Part shown: in pieces, positions 1-10,529 of the stretch
Numbering within the stretch: the first letter of the stretch is position 1
Layout of the letters: each line of letters starts with the position of its first letter
Origin: Neoceratodus forsteri
Taxonomy: Eukaryota > Chordata > Ceratodontiformes > Ceratodontidae
Direction: 5' to 3'
Assembly (NCBI GenBank): GCA_016271365.2
Contig: CM057452.1
Span: 1,241,517,001 to 1,241,581,000 of the forward strand
DNA length: 64,000 nt
Notes under the pieces: model-generated
Databases searched by the model: none
Told to the model about the DNA's origin: nothing
Seen by the model: only the letters and a program-made list of their open reading frames with translations
Program-made: the position numbers and the translations under genes

Positions 1-1560
1 TCCATCATTTTCCTTACCACTGAGGTCAATCTGACAGGTCTGTAGTTTTCTGCCTCTGTCTTGCTCCCACTTTTGTGAAGGGGAATACATCCACCCTCCT
101 CCAGTCCTCAGGTACCACACCATCCTCCCATGATTTATTAAAAAGGGTAGTCAGTGGTGTTACTAGTTCTTCCCTTAATTCTTTTAGAATTCTGGGGTGA
201 ATCCCATCAGGCTCAATTGCTTTATCCACCTTCAGTTTTAAGAGTTCTTTCAGAACCCTTTCTTCTGTGAAAGGACTAATATCAACCCCCCTATCCAGAG
301 TGCTTCTATTGACTGGATTATGTATCTCCCCTGCTTTTCCATTGTGAATACTGAGAAGAAATATTTGTTCAGAATCCCCGCTTTTTTACTGTCGCTCTCT
401 GCTCAACCACCTTCCTCTTTATTCAGCCTCAGTATCCCTGCCTTAGTCTTTCTTTGCTCCCTAATGTACCTATAAAAGGTTTTATCCCACTTCTTAACCG
501 AGTTGGCTATCTTTTCCTCGGTTTGGGCCTTTGCTATTCTGACTGCCTTCCCTGCTTGCTTCTGCTTTAACTGGTACAGTTCTCTGTCCTGATACTTCTG
601 TATTTCCTTATACATTCTGAATGCTATCTTTTTCTCCCTTACCTTCCCCACCCCTTCTTTTGAGAACCATAGTGTTTTGTTCTTCTGTTTTGATTTCTTA
701 ATTTGCTTCACACAAAGGCTTGTTGCCTCTGTGATGGTGGTTTTGATGTTTCCTCATTGTTGTTCCACCCTACCTTCTAGCCTGATTGCTAGTGCTTTTC
801 TGAGGCACTCTCCCATTTTGACAAAATTAGCCCTCCTGAAGTCCAGTAGCTTCACTTTTGCATGGCTTGACTCTACTGCTAAGTTTATCATGAGCCACAC
901 TGTTTGGTGGTCACTTGTTCCCAGATGGCTACCCACTTCAAGATCAGAGATCCTCTCTCCATCTCCATTTGAGAGTACCAGGTCTAAGATTGCGCCCTCC
1001 CAAGTGGGTTCCAAAACTAGCTGTCTGAGGCATGCCTCCTACAGAGCATTGAGAATGGCCCTGCTCTTGGATGTGGCTGCAGCAAAGGTGCTCCAGTTAA
1101 CATCTGGCATATTCAGGTCCCCCATCAGCAATGTCACCCCTTTCTCTGCCATCCCATGGATGCCTTCTATCATTGATTTGCCCATTTCCTCCCCCTGAGA
1201 TGGGGGTCTGTATACAACCCTTGTGCGGATTGTGGTGAAATTTCCAGTCTCCAGTGTGACCCATAGTGCCTCATCTCCTCCCTGTTTACCCTTTAGTTCT
1301 GTTGCTTTGATCCCTTCCCTTACATAGAGAGCTACTCCTCCTCTTCTTCTTCCCTCCCTTCCCTCCTGTAGATTGTGTACCCTGGTATGTTGATATCCCA
1401 GTCATTGTTCTCTGTGTACCATGTTACTGTGACTGCTATGATATCCAGTCATCCTTCTTCCATCAAGGCCACCATTTCAAGAAGCTTTTTACCTAGACTA
1501 TGGGCATTGGTATTCCTTACCCTCTATTTTTCTATGGCTTTATTTAATTTTGCCCCATCC
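1..1560 (-). pseudogene. CR1-type ORF2 relic: endonuclease and start of RT
   Basis: Decayed ORF2 of a CR1 non-LTR retrotransposon, the protein that nicks target DNA and reverse-transcribes the element RNA. Reading leftward on the minus strand, the AP-type endonuclease comes first (about 1,540-740), with NAHSLGKKLLEM near its start, MGDLNMPDVNW at about 1,100, and a C-terminal block ILDLVLSN followed by SDHQ. A lysine-rich linker (711-403) ends in YRYIREQRKTKAGIL. The first RT block, DGIHPRILKELREEL, lies at 229-26 and runs off the left edge. Several stops and frameshifts separate the blocks, so it is inactive. The same family recurs at 51.5-54.0 kb. Family identity is clear; the subfamily is not determinable here. 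Confidence 0.9.
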
Positions 1561-1704
1561 CTGTCCTTACTGCCTTTGTATTTTTCTACATTTACCCCTG
1601 CCCTTCTCCCTATTGACTGCTCTATCTTGGTGTTTACCTCACTAACTACTCTGATTTTTTTTGGGGGGGGGGCTTGGATTTACCTTCTCCTTTTCAGTGC
1701 CTCC

Positions 1705-2640
1705 CACCTTGGCTAGTTTAAATGCTTGCCAATGAAGCATTTAAACCTATCACCGAGGATTCTGGTTCCCCTCCTGGATAGATGCAAACCATCGTACCTG
1801 TATAGGTCTGCATCCTTCCAGGTGGAGCCCCAGTTCCCAGTGAAGCCAAATCCCTGAGCTCTGCACCAGTTTTTCAACCAGTCATTGAATCCCATGGTGA
1901 GGAGTACCCTATCCTCATCTATGCCATAGACAGCTATCACTTCCGAGAAAGTTACCATGTGTGCTACTTGTCTAAGGCCCCTCCCCAACTCCACAAACTC
2001 CTGTTGCACTGCTCTGATCCCATTCTCAGCCAGGTCATTTGTCCCTAGGTGGATAATACATCCAGCTCACTCCCCCATGCAGCTGCTCCCATGATCCTGA
2101 GGATTTGTTTCCTATCCCTCAAAGCCATGACGCCGGGCAGGCACCCTACCTCCCTTTCCCCTTCCTCCCCCAGTTCTATCCCCTTAACAACTGAGTCCCC
2201 AACCAGGAGTTGTTTCCTTCCCCTGTGGAGTCCTGTGCCATCCTCCTGTGGGTCTCCATTGTGGAGGTTCCCAGCATTCTCCTTGGTCTCCACTGCAGAT
2301 GCCTCCATAGAGGAACCATGATCTGCCAGAGTGGCAAATGAATTGTGGAGAGGCACAACTGGAGGGATGTGCCTCTGTTCCACCACCCTCACCTTCTCTG
2401 AGCCCACCATGGTCCAATCACTCCTCTTTCTTGGCAACCTCTGAGACAGTGCTTGTGACCTGGGTGGTCCCTGGGTGGGGGAGCAGGTTTCCTGAATCCT
2501 TGCCAGGTCAGCATGGAGACGAACAACCTCCTCCCTCAGATCAGAGAGGTGCCTGCAAATGGGGCAGCAACGCAGTCTCCAGAATGTCTCCCAGAAAACT
2601 GCTGCTCCACAGCCAGTGCATTGTACCCTCCCCACATGTC
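1705..2640 (-). pseudogene. CR1 ORF1 relic: zinc-binding N-terminus plus SGNH esterase-like domain
   Basis: First ORF of the same CR1 copy. The N-terminus has paired cysteines (CTGC, then CCPIC followed by H), a zinc-binding pattern, followed by a short heptad-like stretch (LREEVVRLHADLARIQE). The C-terminal half carries all three SGNH-hydrolase signatures: LLVGDSVVKG (nucleophile Ser, near 2,197), HLGTNDLAENG (GxND, 2,034-2,045) and YDGLHLSRRGTRILG (Asp/His, 1,784-1,795). PHD-like and esterase domains are established for ORF1 of some CR1 families; the esterase's role in retrotransposition is not settled. One frameshift near 2,050-2,070 separates the GDS part from the GTND part. It lies directly upstream of ORF2 on the same strand, as expected for CR1. 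Confidence 0.85.
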
Positions 2641-2762
2641 TGTGTCCCTTCCTGTTACAGGTGCACTTTTCTTTTTTGTTCTTGTTTGCTTGTGCAAGCT
2701 GTGAGTGTCTCTACCCCTATTCAGTATGCTGTGCCTTTAAGATATGAACAATGTATGTTGTA

Positions 2763-2922
2763 TAGTAGTAGCTACAGACATTGCCAGCTATTTCAGATAT
2801 TTCATGAAATTTCTAAAGAGTTTCTCTCTGCTGCCCTACTTTAGAAATGGGAAAGCATTAGATATATCTGGAAATATCACAGAAAGTTCGGAAATAGCTG
2901 GCAATATCTGTGGCTACTACTG
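2763..2922. mobile_element. 160-bp MITE with TA target duplication
   Basis: The ends are inverted repeats of roughly 35 bp: TAGTAGTAGCTACAGACATT on the left and, reverse-complemented, CAGTAGTAGCCACAGATATT on the right, both continuing into GCCAGCTATTTC. A TA dinucleotide lies at both outer edges (2,761-2,762 and 2,923-2,924). TIRs starting CAG beside TA are typical of Tc1/mariner/pogo-type non-autonomous elements. It has no coding capacity and sits near the 5' side of the minus-strand CR1. Confidence 0.65.
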
Positions 2923-2924
2923 TA

Positions 2925-3308
2925 TGTCATTAGCAGTTTGGGAAGTGATGTCAGAACCCCTGCTATAAAGGAAGTTATGTGCTTAGGGTGGGTGGGGTGA
3001 GGGGTAGGGCAGGTGGGAGTAAACCTATGCTATCCAGAGACAATCAACTACAACTCTGACCCTCCACCTTGGGGAGTGCCTTCCTTCTTTTCAGACACCT
3101 ATTTCAAAGAGGTTAAGTAACAGGTCTAGTCACAAATGACTGCAAATATCTCCCAGCTACAATTCCTCCCTGGCAAATTAAAGTTAAACTAAGAAAAGTC
3201 AACCCCAAAAACAGAATCAATACTAGTTACTTACACAGGTCTGAAAAGTAATAATTCAATTCAGTGTAGTTTAGAAAATAACCTCCTTGATTTAAGGAAG
3301 CTTTGGCT

Positions 3309-3311
<3 letters not shown>
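2925..3311. other. No recognisable gene or repeat
   Basis: Mixed-composition sequence with a G-rich run near 2,985-3,020. No convincing coding frame, element end or palindrome was seen. Confidence 0.5.

Positions 3312-3359
<48 letters not shown>
3312..3359. repeat. (TC)n microsatellite
   Basis: About 48 bp of uninterrupted TC dinucleotide. Serine/leucine reading frames across it are simple-repeat artefacts. Confidence 0.97.
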
Positions 3360-3361
<2 letters not shown>

Positions 3362-3364
<3 letters not shown>

Positions 3365-3647
3365 AGCAGTTTATAGGGGCTTAGATCTTGGTTTGACCCA
3401 CCCTTCCCTGCCCATATTTCCCCTCACCCATACCTCCCTCCTGCCCCTCCTCCCTATCACTCTGCACTTATATCAAGGATTAGCACATTGTACTAATTAA
3501 AATGCACTTTATTGCTCTGGTTGCTTCTATGCATAAAAAATCCTCAGTCTCGCTGCATCTATTTTTGCTTAATCCCCAGATATGCTAAGTGTTTAACTGT
3601 ATGCTATCCTAGTAATGTAATTGAATGTGACCTTCTACAAGTAAGCA
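3362..3647. other. Unassigned sequence
   Basis: Pyrimidine-rich on the plus strand up to about 3,470, then ordinary sequence. Nothing identified. Confidence 0.4.
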
Positions 3648-3648
3648 A

Positions 3649-3786
3649 TAATACCTGTCAGGGTGGGCTGGATTGGGAAATACTGGACCACCCAGGGGTA
3701 TAATGAGGCCCAACACTGCAGGCAGAAGGCTCTATAACCCCTTGAAGATCCAGTATTTCCCAATACTGCCCACCATGGAGGGTATT
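3649..3786. mobile_element. Small hairpin element (MITE-like)
   Basis: Left arm 3,649-3,702 and right arm 3,735-3,786 are imperfect reverse complements. The core TTGGGAAATACTGGA pairs exactly with TCCAGTATTTCCCAA, and the outer edges pair AATACC with GGTATT. The loop is about 30 bp. This is consistent with a short non-autonomous DNA transposon; the superfamily is not determined. Confidence 0.5.
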
Positions 3787-3867
3787 AGTGTGCTTATAAA
3801 ATGGCTTTTGTGTTAAAATAAGAAGTCAGACAATAACATTTTTCAATTCAAAACTGTAATGTTTATT

Positions 3868-5226
3868 TTATTTAATTAACAGTTTTTGAGGAAAAGTAGT
3901 CCCTTTGGGACAAAGGAATAAACTGTTTTTTGACTTGTTTAGTAAACTTTTAACTGGGTGAGGGGAAAATAAAAAAAACTGCATTCCTTTGTTGTTTAGT
4001 TTCTGTGTTTTATTTCTTGTATGCAATGAAGTTACTGGTCCTGTGAAGGAGCACTGCATTAAACTGAAGGAGCTGTTGATTGTTGTTTCTCCTGGTTTTC
4101 CTGTAGATGGCAGCATTGTTTTCTCTTCTGCTGTGCTGGTGCTTGGTTGACAGCGTGAACTTTTCCCTGACAAAAGATCACTCCAGAGTCTCATGTCTTC
4201 CTGTTTGGGACACCAGTAGGATTTTAAACTGACTTCACAGTGTTGCCTGGTAATTGTCATAATTTGTCTTGACACGAGCCATCCATTTGAAAGTATTTGC
4301 ACTGCGGTGCTTCTAATGCTGTGGTTGGTATAGTTGTGGCTTAATTGAGCTTCTTTGCTGAGCCACTTCATCATGCCTCTGAGGTAATTTTTACCCATTG
4401 GTTCATGGGTATATCAGTTGGACCTAAGGACCGGATACCCCCATGGATTTCACCACTGTGGTGGGGTTGGGGAAGGGCCATTCTCATCCTTCCCCACCAG
4501 AAGGTTGTCTAGATATGCTTGTGGTGCTTTTCAAGGGTGGAGGTATAATGCTTTTGCATCTGGTGGAATTTTTGCAGCACATTTTTTAAAACCTGCCACG
4601 GGGCAAGCAGGGTTTTTAGGATCAGAATACATGCAGCCTCGCTGCAGCTCTTGATTCGGTTCTTGGGGGTCTTTATGGTTATTGCTTGTTGGGTTGTTGC
4701 TGAGAGTTAGGAATTATTTTCCCCTTCCATCAGTTTGTATTTTTAAGGATGAGGGTCTGAGTTCATGTAGCCCATCTCTGCCCACGCCTGGCCAGATGCA
4801 GCTGTATTTTGAACCAAACTCATCTGATTAGGCCAGGTGCGGTGTCTGTGGAGAGAGTGGGGGATTCTCACAGCTTGTGAAGGTCCAACTCAGAGACATG
4901 CAGATGGTGAGTTGCCACATCTTTATTCTTTTTTCTGTAGTGCTTGAGTATGCTCTTAAACACGTTGCTTGACTTGAATATGGGGTCACTTATGATGTTG
5001 ATGTTGTGGGCTATTTCAGGGATGTTTCAGAATCTGATGATTCTGCTTTTCAGGGCACAGTATCCAGCTATGGAGTATTGTTCACCAGTTCCTGTGCAAA
5101 CTTTCACATAAAATTGCCATAGGATGGTGTTTAAAGTCTCGGAAGTGTCTGTGTGCCAGTTTATTGATATGCCCATTACCATGATGGCATTATGGAAATT
5201 TTCAACTGCTTTACTAGGCACTAACT
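3868..5226 (-). pseudogene. Crypton-type tyrosine recombinase relic
   Basis: Decayed tyrosine recombinase of the Crypton family, the group from which vertebrate ZMYM-, QRICH1- and KIAA1958-like domains derive. N-terminal core-binding part (5,221-5,027): TILWQFYVKV, then a YS..GYCALKSRIIRF helix. A middle part with stops (5,020-4,760) reads NIISDPIFKSSNVFKSILK and then LARRGRDGLHEL, holding the first catalytic Arg. The C-terminal part (4,398-3,868) has TNHSIRSTAVQIL (H-x-x-R) and SLKSYW (nucleophile Tyr), so the R..HxxR..Y set can be traced. Multiple stops and frameshifts lie between 4,400 and 5,026. The order of blocks supports the family strongly; the subfamily is inference. Possible N-terminal sequence lies beyond an inserted LINE tail at 5,995-6,291. 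Confidence 0.8.
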
Positions 5227-5985
5227 AACCTCCCTCCCTCAAATGGCAGCCCACAAATGGCTGCCCCCCAGCTGAAATGTGTGCCTCTGCCTCTAGCATG
5301 CCCACCAACAGGTCCACAGGATTTATTGCCGAACTCCCATATCTTATTCTTTGATGCTCTGAACAGCTGCAGCCTGATTCTAGCACAAGCTACTGCACTT
5401 GGGGATAATTATTGTCTTTCCCCCAAAAAATATTCAGTCCCTCATCCATCCAACAGCTCCCTCTGCCCCAACCTCCAGGACCCTCCCAGTTATTCCCCTG
5501 CTACTATATTCCTCCTCTTGCACTTAGTACAATGGCAGCTTTTCTCCTCCATATGTTGCCATGTTTTGGGGCAAAAATCGCTTTGTCACCTTTCGTACGG
5601 TCCTCCGCCTTCCCTTTCCCTCACTCTGCTCTTACAATTGGGTCCTCTTCACTTGTGGCCCTATTCTCCACCTCTCCCTACATTATGCACTCAATATCTT
5701 CTATCTGATATGCCTACCCTCTCCCTAACATTTCCCACTACAAAATGCACAGTTTTTGGGCTTGGATCCAGCACAAGTTCATTATCCACGACTTCTTGTA
5801 GTTCTATGTTCAATGTATGTTACCTGTAAATGTGCATTTTTACTATAATAGCAGCTATTTTTACTGTCTGTACTATTGTAACTTGTCTTTCTGTATTATT
5901 ACTGTAGGACCGCAGGTCCACCTTGTAAATGAGCTTGCTGTATGGTGCCCGCCTGGATAAATAAAGATATTGATTGATTGATTGG
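5227..5985 (+). mobile_element. Rex1-type LINE 3' end fragment (or SINE using that tail)
   Basis: The last 70 bp (about 5,915-5,985) closely match, on the opposite strand, the 3' end of the Rex1-like LINE at 59.9 kb. Shared landmarks are GTCCACCTTGTAAATGAGCT, then CCTGGATAAATAAAG, then ATTG repeats. The upstream 600 bp are pyrimidine-rich and probably 3' UTR; the open frame across them has no recognisable domain. It lies between the main Crypton body and its possible N-terminal piece, suggesting insertion into the Crypton. Confidence 0.6.
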
Positions 5986-5994
5986 TTTGATAAG

Positions 5995-6291
5995 TCAGAC
6001 AGTTCCAATATTGCCCAACAGGTGTTTTTTTTTCATGCTTGCCTCTTCAAGATTGGATTTGATTGTTGACAGCTGTGCGGGTGTGAGCATGGTGTGCCAT
6101 ATACTCACTTTTTCTGCTGTTTGTTCTCTTGCTGTAGGTTCATTCTGTGTGCCATCTTCCCAACTGTCATCCTTGAAGAGGTTTTCAAGTTCTTCATTTT
6201 CCAACATTTCAAAAGTGACAGGTAAGTGAGTCATCATGAGGTGAGGTACTAAGGGCTGCTGAGGCAAATGAAGGTGAACAACTGCTGTCAA
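5995..6291 (-). pseudogene. Possible Crypton N-terminal piece
   Basis: An open frame of 98 codons with an acidic stretch (LENEELENLFKDDSWEDG) followed by a lysine-rich part (STIKSNLEEASMKKK). Strand and position fit the missing N-terminus of the Crypton at 3.87-5.23 kb, separated from it by a LINE tail. No diagnostic motif is present, so the assignment rests on context alone. Confidence 0.3.
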
Positions 6292-7960
6292 CTTTTTTCC
6301 TGGTCAGAATATGGGAATGTTTGTGCTTGGGTCAGTGATATGATTGGGTGAATGAGCACTCTGGCTGGCAGGGGGGATGGTACTTGTTTTTGACAGAGCT
6401 CTATCAGAAAGTAATTGCCCTGTGCCTTGGCTGATTTAACCAATCAGATAGATGTATTTCCTAAAGCCATTTTGTAATTGTAATTGTAAGTTTATAACTA
6501 ATGTAATAGTCTGTAAAATCCTCAGTCGTGCTGAATGGCAACTGTATGTCTTTCTACAAATTTAACTGAATGTAATTTCCACTGTCTTGTTAAATGGTCT
6601 CTGTATGTTTAATTGTTAATCCACATGTACCCCCCCCCCCAGGTCACACTGGGAGATAAGCAACTTGTTGTTCAGTGTGTCTTCCTGGTGAAACATTTCA
6701 ATAAATACAAAATAAATAAAAGTTGTACTTCTGTGAGTTGACACTGTTTCCTATGGGGTAGTACTAATTTAGAATTTTGTTCACTTATATTTTCCCTGGG
6801 TTGAGGGAACATACGATTTAAAATCAAACTTTAACTCAACATCCTTGCAGTAATGAATTTGTGGAGGAGTTTTCTCCTCCCATGTAGTGTACTTACATCT
6901 AAGCAACCCATTATATTATGGAGGGGGTGTTGGCTATGCCTTCTGGAGGCAGCTGTAACCATTATGCACCCCCTGGATGTTGCCACTGTAATTGTTGGGG
7001 ATTGTGGGGTCAATTGACCCTCAATGTGTCCTCCGCTGGCTGTGGAGCACATCTGGGATGGTGGGGGATGTGCTGGTGGGGTCCCCACACCATAGTCCAC
7101 TGGTCGCCTACACACCCGTCAGCAACATGGTGATTGACGGGTGCAAGTGATCCACTAGGGGTCCCAGTCTGGGCAGCCGACTGGCTGCATGGTCACAACT
7201 CCTCATTGGACCACCCCCGTGTAGCTGCTCACTGAAGTGGTGGGACTGGCCAATGAAGCCAGGTGGGGACCACTGTTTATAAAAGCAGTCCCAGTGAGGA
7301 TCTCCAGCAGGTGCTGATCTGTGTGGGGGGGATATGTGTGATTTGTGCATATCCCACCACCATTAGTGAATAGCACCCAATGTGAATCCAAATTTATTGT
7401 CCTCTCATATAATCCCTTTCAAGGTATGTGTTCCTGATAGCACATGAATCATGTGCTAGCCACTGCACAAGAAGTGTGTGCATATATAAATGTGCCCATG
7501 AGGGCATGTGAAATGTGTTTCTCCAACAATATGAGGATTGTGTACCCCTTTGTCAATACAGTATTTCTTGAATCAGTGACACATGAAAATTGTTGCCAAA
7601 TACAATGCAAAAACTGCAACACTATACCTTTAAATATATTTTACCTCCACTCTGAGAAAACTCTGCCCTTGATGCCATAGTAAAAAAACTGTGCCCTAAT
7701 GCTGTGCAAATTTTTATGCCCATTGCACCACACTATAACGTTATATCTGCTACAACATATCAAAATATGCACCTTAAAGCCATGAAAAATTCTGAACATC
7801 CAATATCAAGCAAAAGCTGCTGAAACTGTCTCTATGCAAAAACAAGCATTTGTCAATGCCAAATGTTTGCTTGCTGGCATTGACATTGGTAGTGTAGGAA
7901 TTAGAGAGCTGCATAAGAGGAATGGCAGTGAAGTATTGAACTGAAGCCAACCCCACCACC
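6292..7960. other. Unassigned intergenic sequence
   Basis: Contains a poly-C run at 6,631-6,642, an A/T-rich end near 6,700-6,722, and a GC-rich stretch at 6,900-7,350 whose open frames on both strands lack recognisable domains. No coding feature is supported. Confidence 0.4.
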
Positions 7961-7961
7961 A

Positions 7962-8300
7962 CCCTACAGAGACTGACAGGCATTGGGGTGTGTCTTTGGG
8001 TCATCAGGCATAATGGTCATGCCATTTCACCACTCCCTACCCTTCAGACACTGACAAGTGTCACGGTGTACCTTGGGGTCTTTGGCCCTTATGCTCACCC
8101 CATTCCATCAGGAAATATGGTGAGATGGGTCCTGTATAGGAGAATGGGGTGAACTTTGTGGCCAAAGAGTCCAAGGCACACCTTGATGCCTCTCACTGGC
8201 TGCAGGGTGTGGAATGGTATGAGCATTACAGGCGAGAATCCCAAGTCACACCCCTGATGCCTGTCAATCTCTACAGACTGGGGCGTTATGGTCAGAAACC
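7962..8300. repeat. About 330-bp imperfect palindrome
   Basis: The sequence folds back around about 8,120. Left-arm GTCTTTGGCCCTTATGCTCA pairs imperfectly with right-arm GAACTTTGTGGCCAAAGAGT, and the outer parts pair around the GACTGACAGGCATT and ATGCCTGTCAATCTC blocks. This is the first of a chain of palindromes up to 9,129. A shorter related hairpin is at 45.31 kb. Confidence 0.6.
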
Positions 8301-8324
8301 CTAATTCCTCAGGCATTCATTGGC

Positions 8325-8910
8325 ATTTTCACTCCAAATTTTTAACACTGTTTTTTCATGACCCCCACCTTATGAACAGTGGCAATATCAGTTTGTTAGC
8401 CGAAAGATAATTTCGCACAGCGACTACGCCATTTGGCACCTCAGGTGCAAAAACACATTTCGAACAGGATGTGAAAAATGACAGCTGTACTGTTCACGGG
8501 GAGGTACAAAAAATGGCAATGTTGAAATTCTGCAGTGAAAATATTTAAAAAAACTGGTGAAGTCATGAGCGTGCATAGAAAATGCGCAACTCACACGCGT
8601 AATGCAATTAGTTTGGGAATTTTTTACAGCAGATTGTCAACACGGATTTTGGAACCTCTGCTCATGAACAGTGTCACTGTGATTTTCTTAATCTATTCCG
8701 AACATTGATTTTGCACACCGACTGTGCCATTGTGCGCTACGTGCAAGGAAACACATTTTGGGCAAGATGTGAGAAATGACAGCTGTACTGCTCATAAGGA
8801 AGTGTGGTAAAATGGCAATGTTGAAAATCTGGAGTGAACATATTGAAAATTCACGAACTTACGAGCGTGCGTAGGAACAGTGCAATGCATGCGCATAAAA
8901 CAGTCATTTT
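8325..8910. repeat. Tandem array of about 295-bp palindromic units
   Basis: Two tandem units are offset by about 295 bp. The block GATGTGAAAAATGACAGCTG at about 8,465 recurs, slightly diverged, at about 8,760, and GGGAATTTTTT recurs at 8,616 and 8,911. Within a unit, TTCACTCC..TTTAACA at the left is the reverse complement of the TGTTGAAA..GGAGTGAA block at the right, so each unit is itself an imperfect inverted repeat. The same repeat occurs at 47.9-48.4 kb. Confidence 0.65.
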
Positions 8911-9129
8911 TGGGAATTTTTTCACCAAATCTTCAACATAGGGTTTTTGGGGGACTACCTCATGAACTGTGACACTGTCATTTCATAAACTGGTCCCGAA
9001 AGGTGGTTCCATGCAGTGACCACAAAATCACCTTTTGGGTCTGATTAATGCCATGACAGAGACAGAATTCATGAGGTGGGGTCCCAAAAACCCATTTTCT
9101 AAATTTGGTGAAAAAAATCCCCAAAATTC
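8911..9129. repeat. About 220-bp terminal palindrome of the array
   Basis: Left arm TTTTTTCACCAAATCTTCAA pairs with right arm AAATTTGGTGAAAAAAAT. CCTCATGAACTGTGACACTG pairs with the CAGAATTCATGAGG region. The same palindrome, better preserved, is at 48,391-48,606. Confidence 0.65.
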
Positions 9130-9169
9130 CCGAGATATGCACTAAAGTTGAAAAAACCTTATTTATTCC

Positions 9170-9275
9170 ATTATACAGCTTACCGGCATTTCCCCAGTTC
9201 CCAGTCGGCTTTGAAGAGTGCAGCGTGTTCCGATCCACCGAAGATCATCCGCCAGACTCGGAGGTAAGTGTATGG
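9170..9275 (+). other. Exon-like block shared with 48.66-48.77 kb
   Basis: Directly after the palindrome, a short block (CTTACC, GGCTTTGAAGAATG-like, then a frame reading STED) is shared with 48,655-48,770. Both copies end in a donor-like GGTAAG. It may be a coding exon of the repeat's parent element; no protein family is recognisable. Confidence 0.3.
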
Positions 9276-9394
9276 TGAGGTGAAGAGTGGGAGGTGGATG
9301 CACAGATGGTGGGTGTGGGTGGGGAGGGTCAGGACAGTCAGCGGAAGGTTTTTTCTTTCAGGTATTTTTTACTTAGACGATGCAGGACTTGTGC

Positions 9395-9700
9395 CATGCT
9401 GGGGTGGGCTCCCAGCATGGCCATGCTGGAAGGCTGTTCTGGGTGGTGTGGAGTCGAGGGGGGATTGGGCACCCCTGTCGGCCAAAGGAACTGTTGCCAT
9501 GCTGGAGTGGGCTCCCAGCGTGGCACCTGATAGTCTCTCGGGGGGGAATCAGTGGATCTGATGGGGGATTGGGCACCCCTGTCAGCCATACAGATTGCTG
9601 CCATGCTGGAGTGGGCTCCCAGTGTGGCACCTGGAACTCTGTTGGGGGGGAGCACAGCACAGCCGACGGGGATTGGGCACCCCCGTCAGCTATACAGTGT
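9395..9700. repeat. About 104-bp minisatellite, three units
   Basis: CATGCTGGRGTGGGCTCCCA starts at 9,395, 9,498 and 9,602. Each unit also contains GATTGGGCACCCC. The open frames here are repeat-derived. A diverged single version appears after the second palindrome array near 48.93-49.07 kb. Confidence 0.8.
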
Positions 9701-10529
9701 GTGCGTGGGGAGGACGCATGAGCACACAATATGCGTGTGTGTGCATGTATTTGTTGGAGCCACGCATGAGCACGTGATATCTTATCGTTGTTCACTGAAG
9801 CGTAGCTCTCCCTTTCAACTGTATGGCACTGCATTTTCAACTGCTGTCATAGACAACTGCAGCATTCATTGGCGAACGGTGGCCATGCCTGCAAACACAC
9901 TGACTGAATTGGAAGATGGGTGTCACACCTCTGAAAACCCGGATAATGGCACTATGTTTCTTGCACACATGCATGCAAGCAAACATAATTAAGTCACTGA
10001 TGACAAGTAAAACCTGTGTTCCTACAACATGGAAAGCTTGCAGAATGATGTCTTATGAAACTTGCATCCATGATAATGTGGGAAACAAGTGCTACAAATA
10101 ATGCATGACATATGGATCTGGATTACCCACTAAATATTTACCTTTCTGGCATGCAAAATATTTCTCAGGATGTCATGAAAATCCTGTGCTCAGATTATGC
10201 ACAAAACCTGAACCCTTTATTGGGCCTAATGCACTAAAGCACGGGAACTGGACCGAAAGGTGTCAGAATGGGAGCGTGCACATATGCATCATGCAAGACT
10301 GCAATACAAAGTACTGTGCACTACCAAGGGCACAAGGGTGGACAAATTGAGAGATGACACCCACAGATGCATGCAGAGCCATGCAATGCCAGGGCAGGAG
10401 GAGCCCTAATCCACTGGCACACCCCATGACTTTGCCATATAAGGACCTTATTCCTTATAATTTGGACTGGTTGTAACTAATAAGCTTGCTTTGATTTCAA
10501 CTGTTTTAGTTGTATTTTGTTTTTTATTA
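9701..10529. other. Unassigned sequence upstream of the L2
   Basis: No recognisable coding domain, TIR or tandem structure. Short open frames lack family motifs. Confidence 0.4.

Noticed and set aside
677..1198. 173-codon plus-strand frame
   Set aside because: Antisense of the CR1 endonuclease; the minus strand carries the recognisable motifs.
3303..3500. Open frame through a serine/leucine repeat
   Set aside because: Direct translation of the (TC)n microsatellite.
5257..5829. 190-codon open frame on the plus strand
   Set aside because: Composition is pyrimidine-rich (L/S/P/C) with no domain. It precedes a LINE 3' terminus and is most likely 3' UTR.
6831..7391. GC-rich open frames on both strands
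   Set aside because: No recognisable domain; frames appear to be composition-driven.
9268..9992. Several overlapping open frames on both strands
   Set aside because: They arise from the 104-bp minisatellite, whose period leaves multiple frames open. No family motif.
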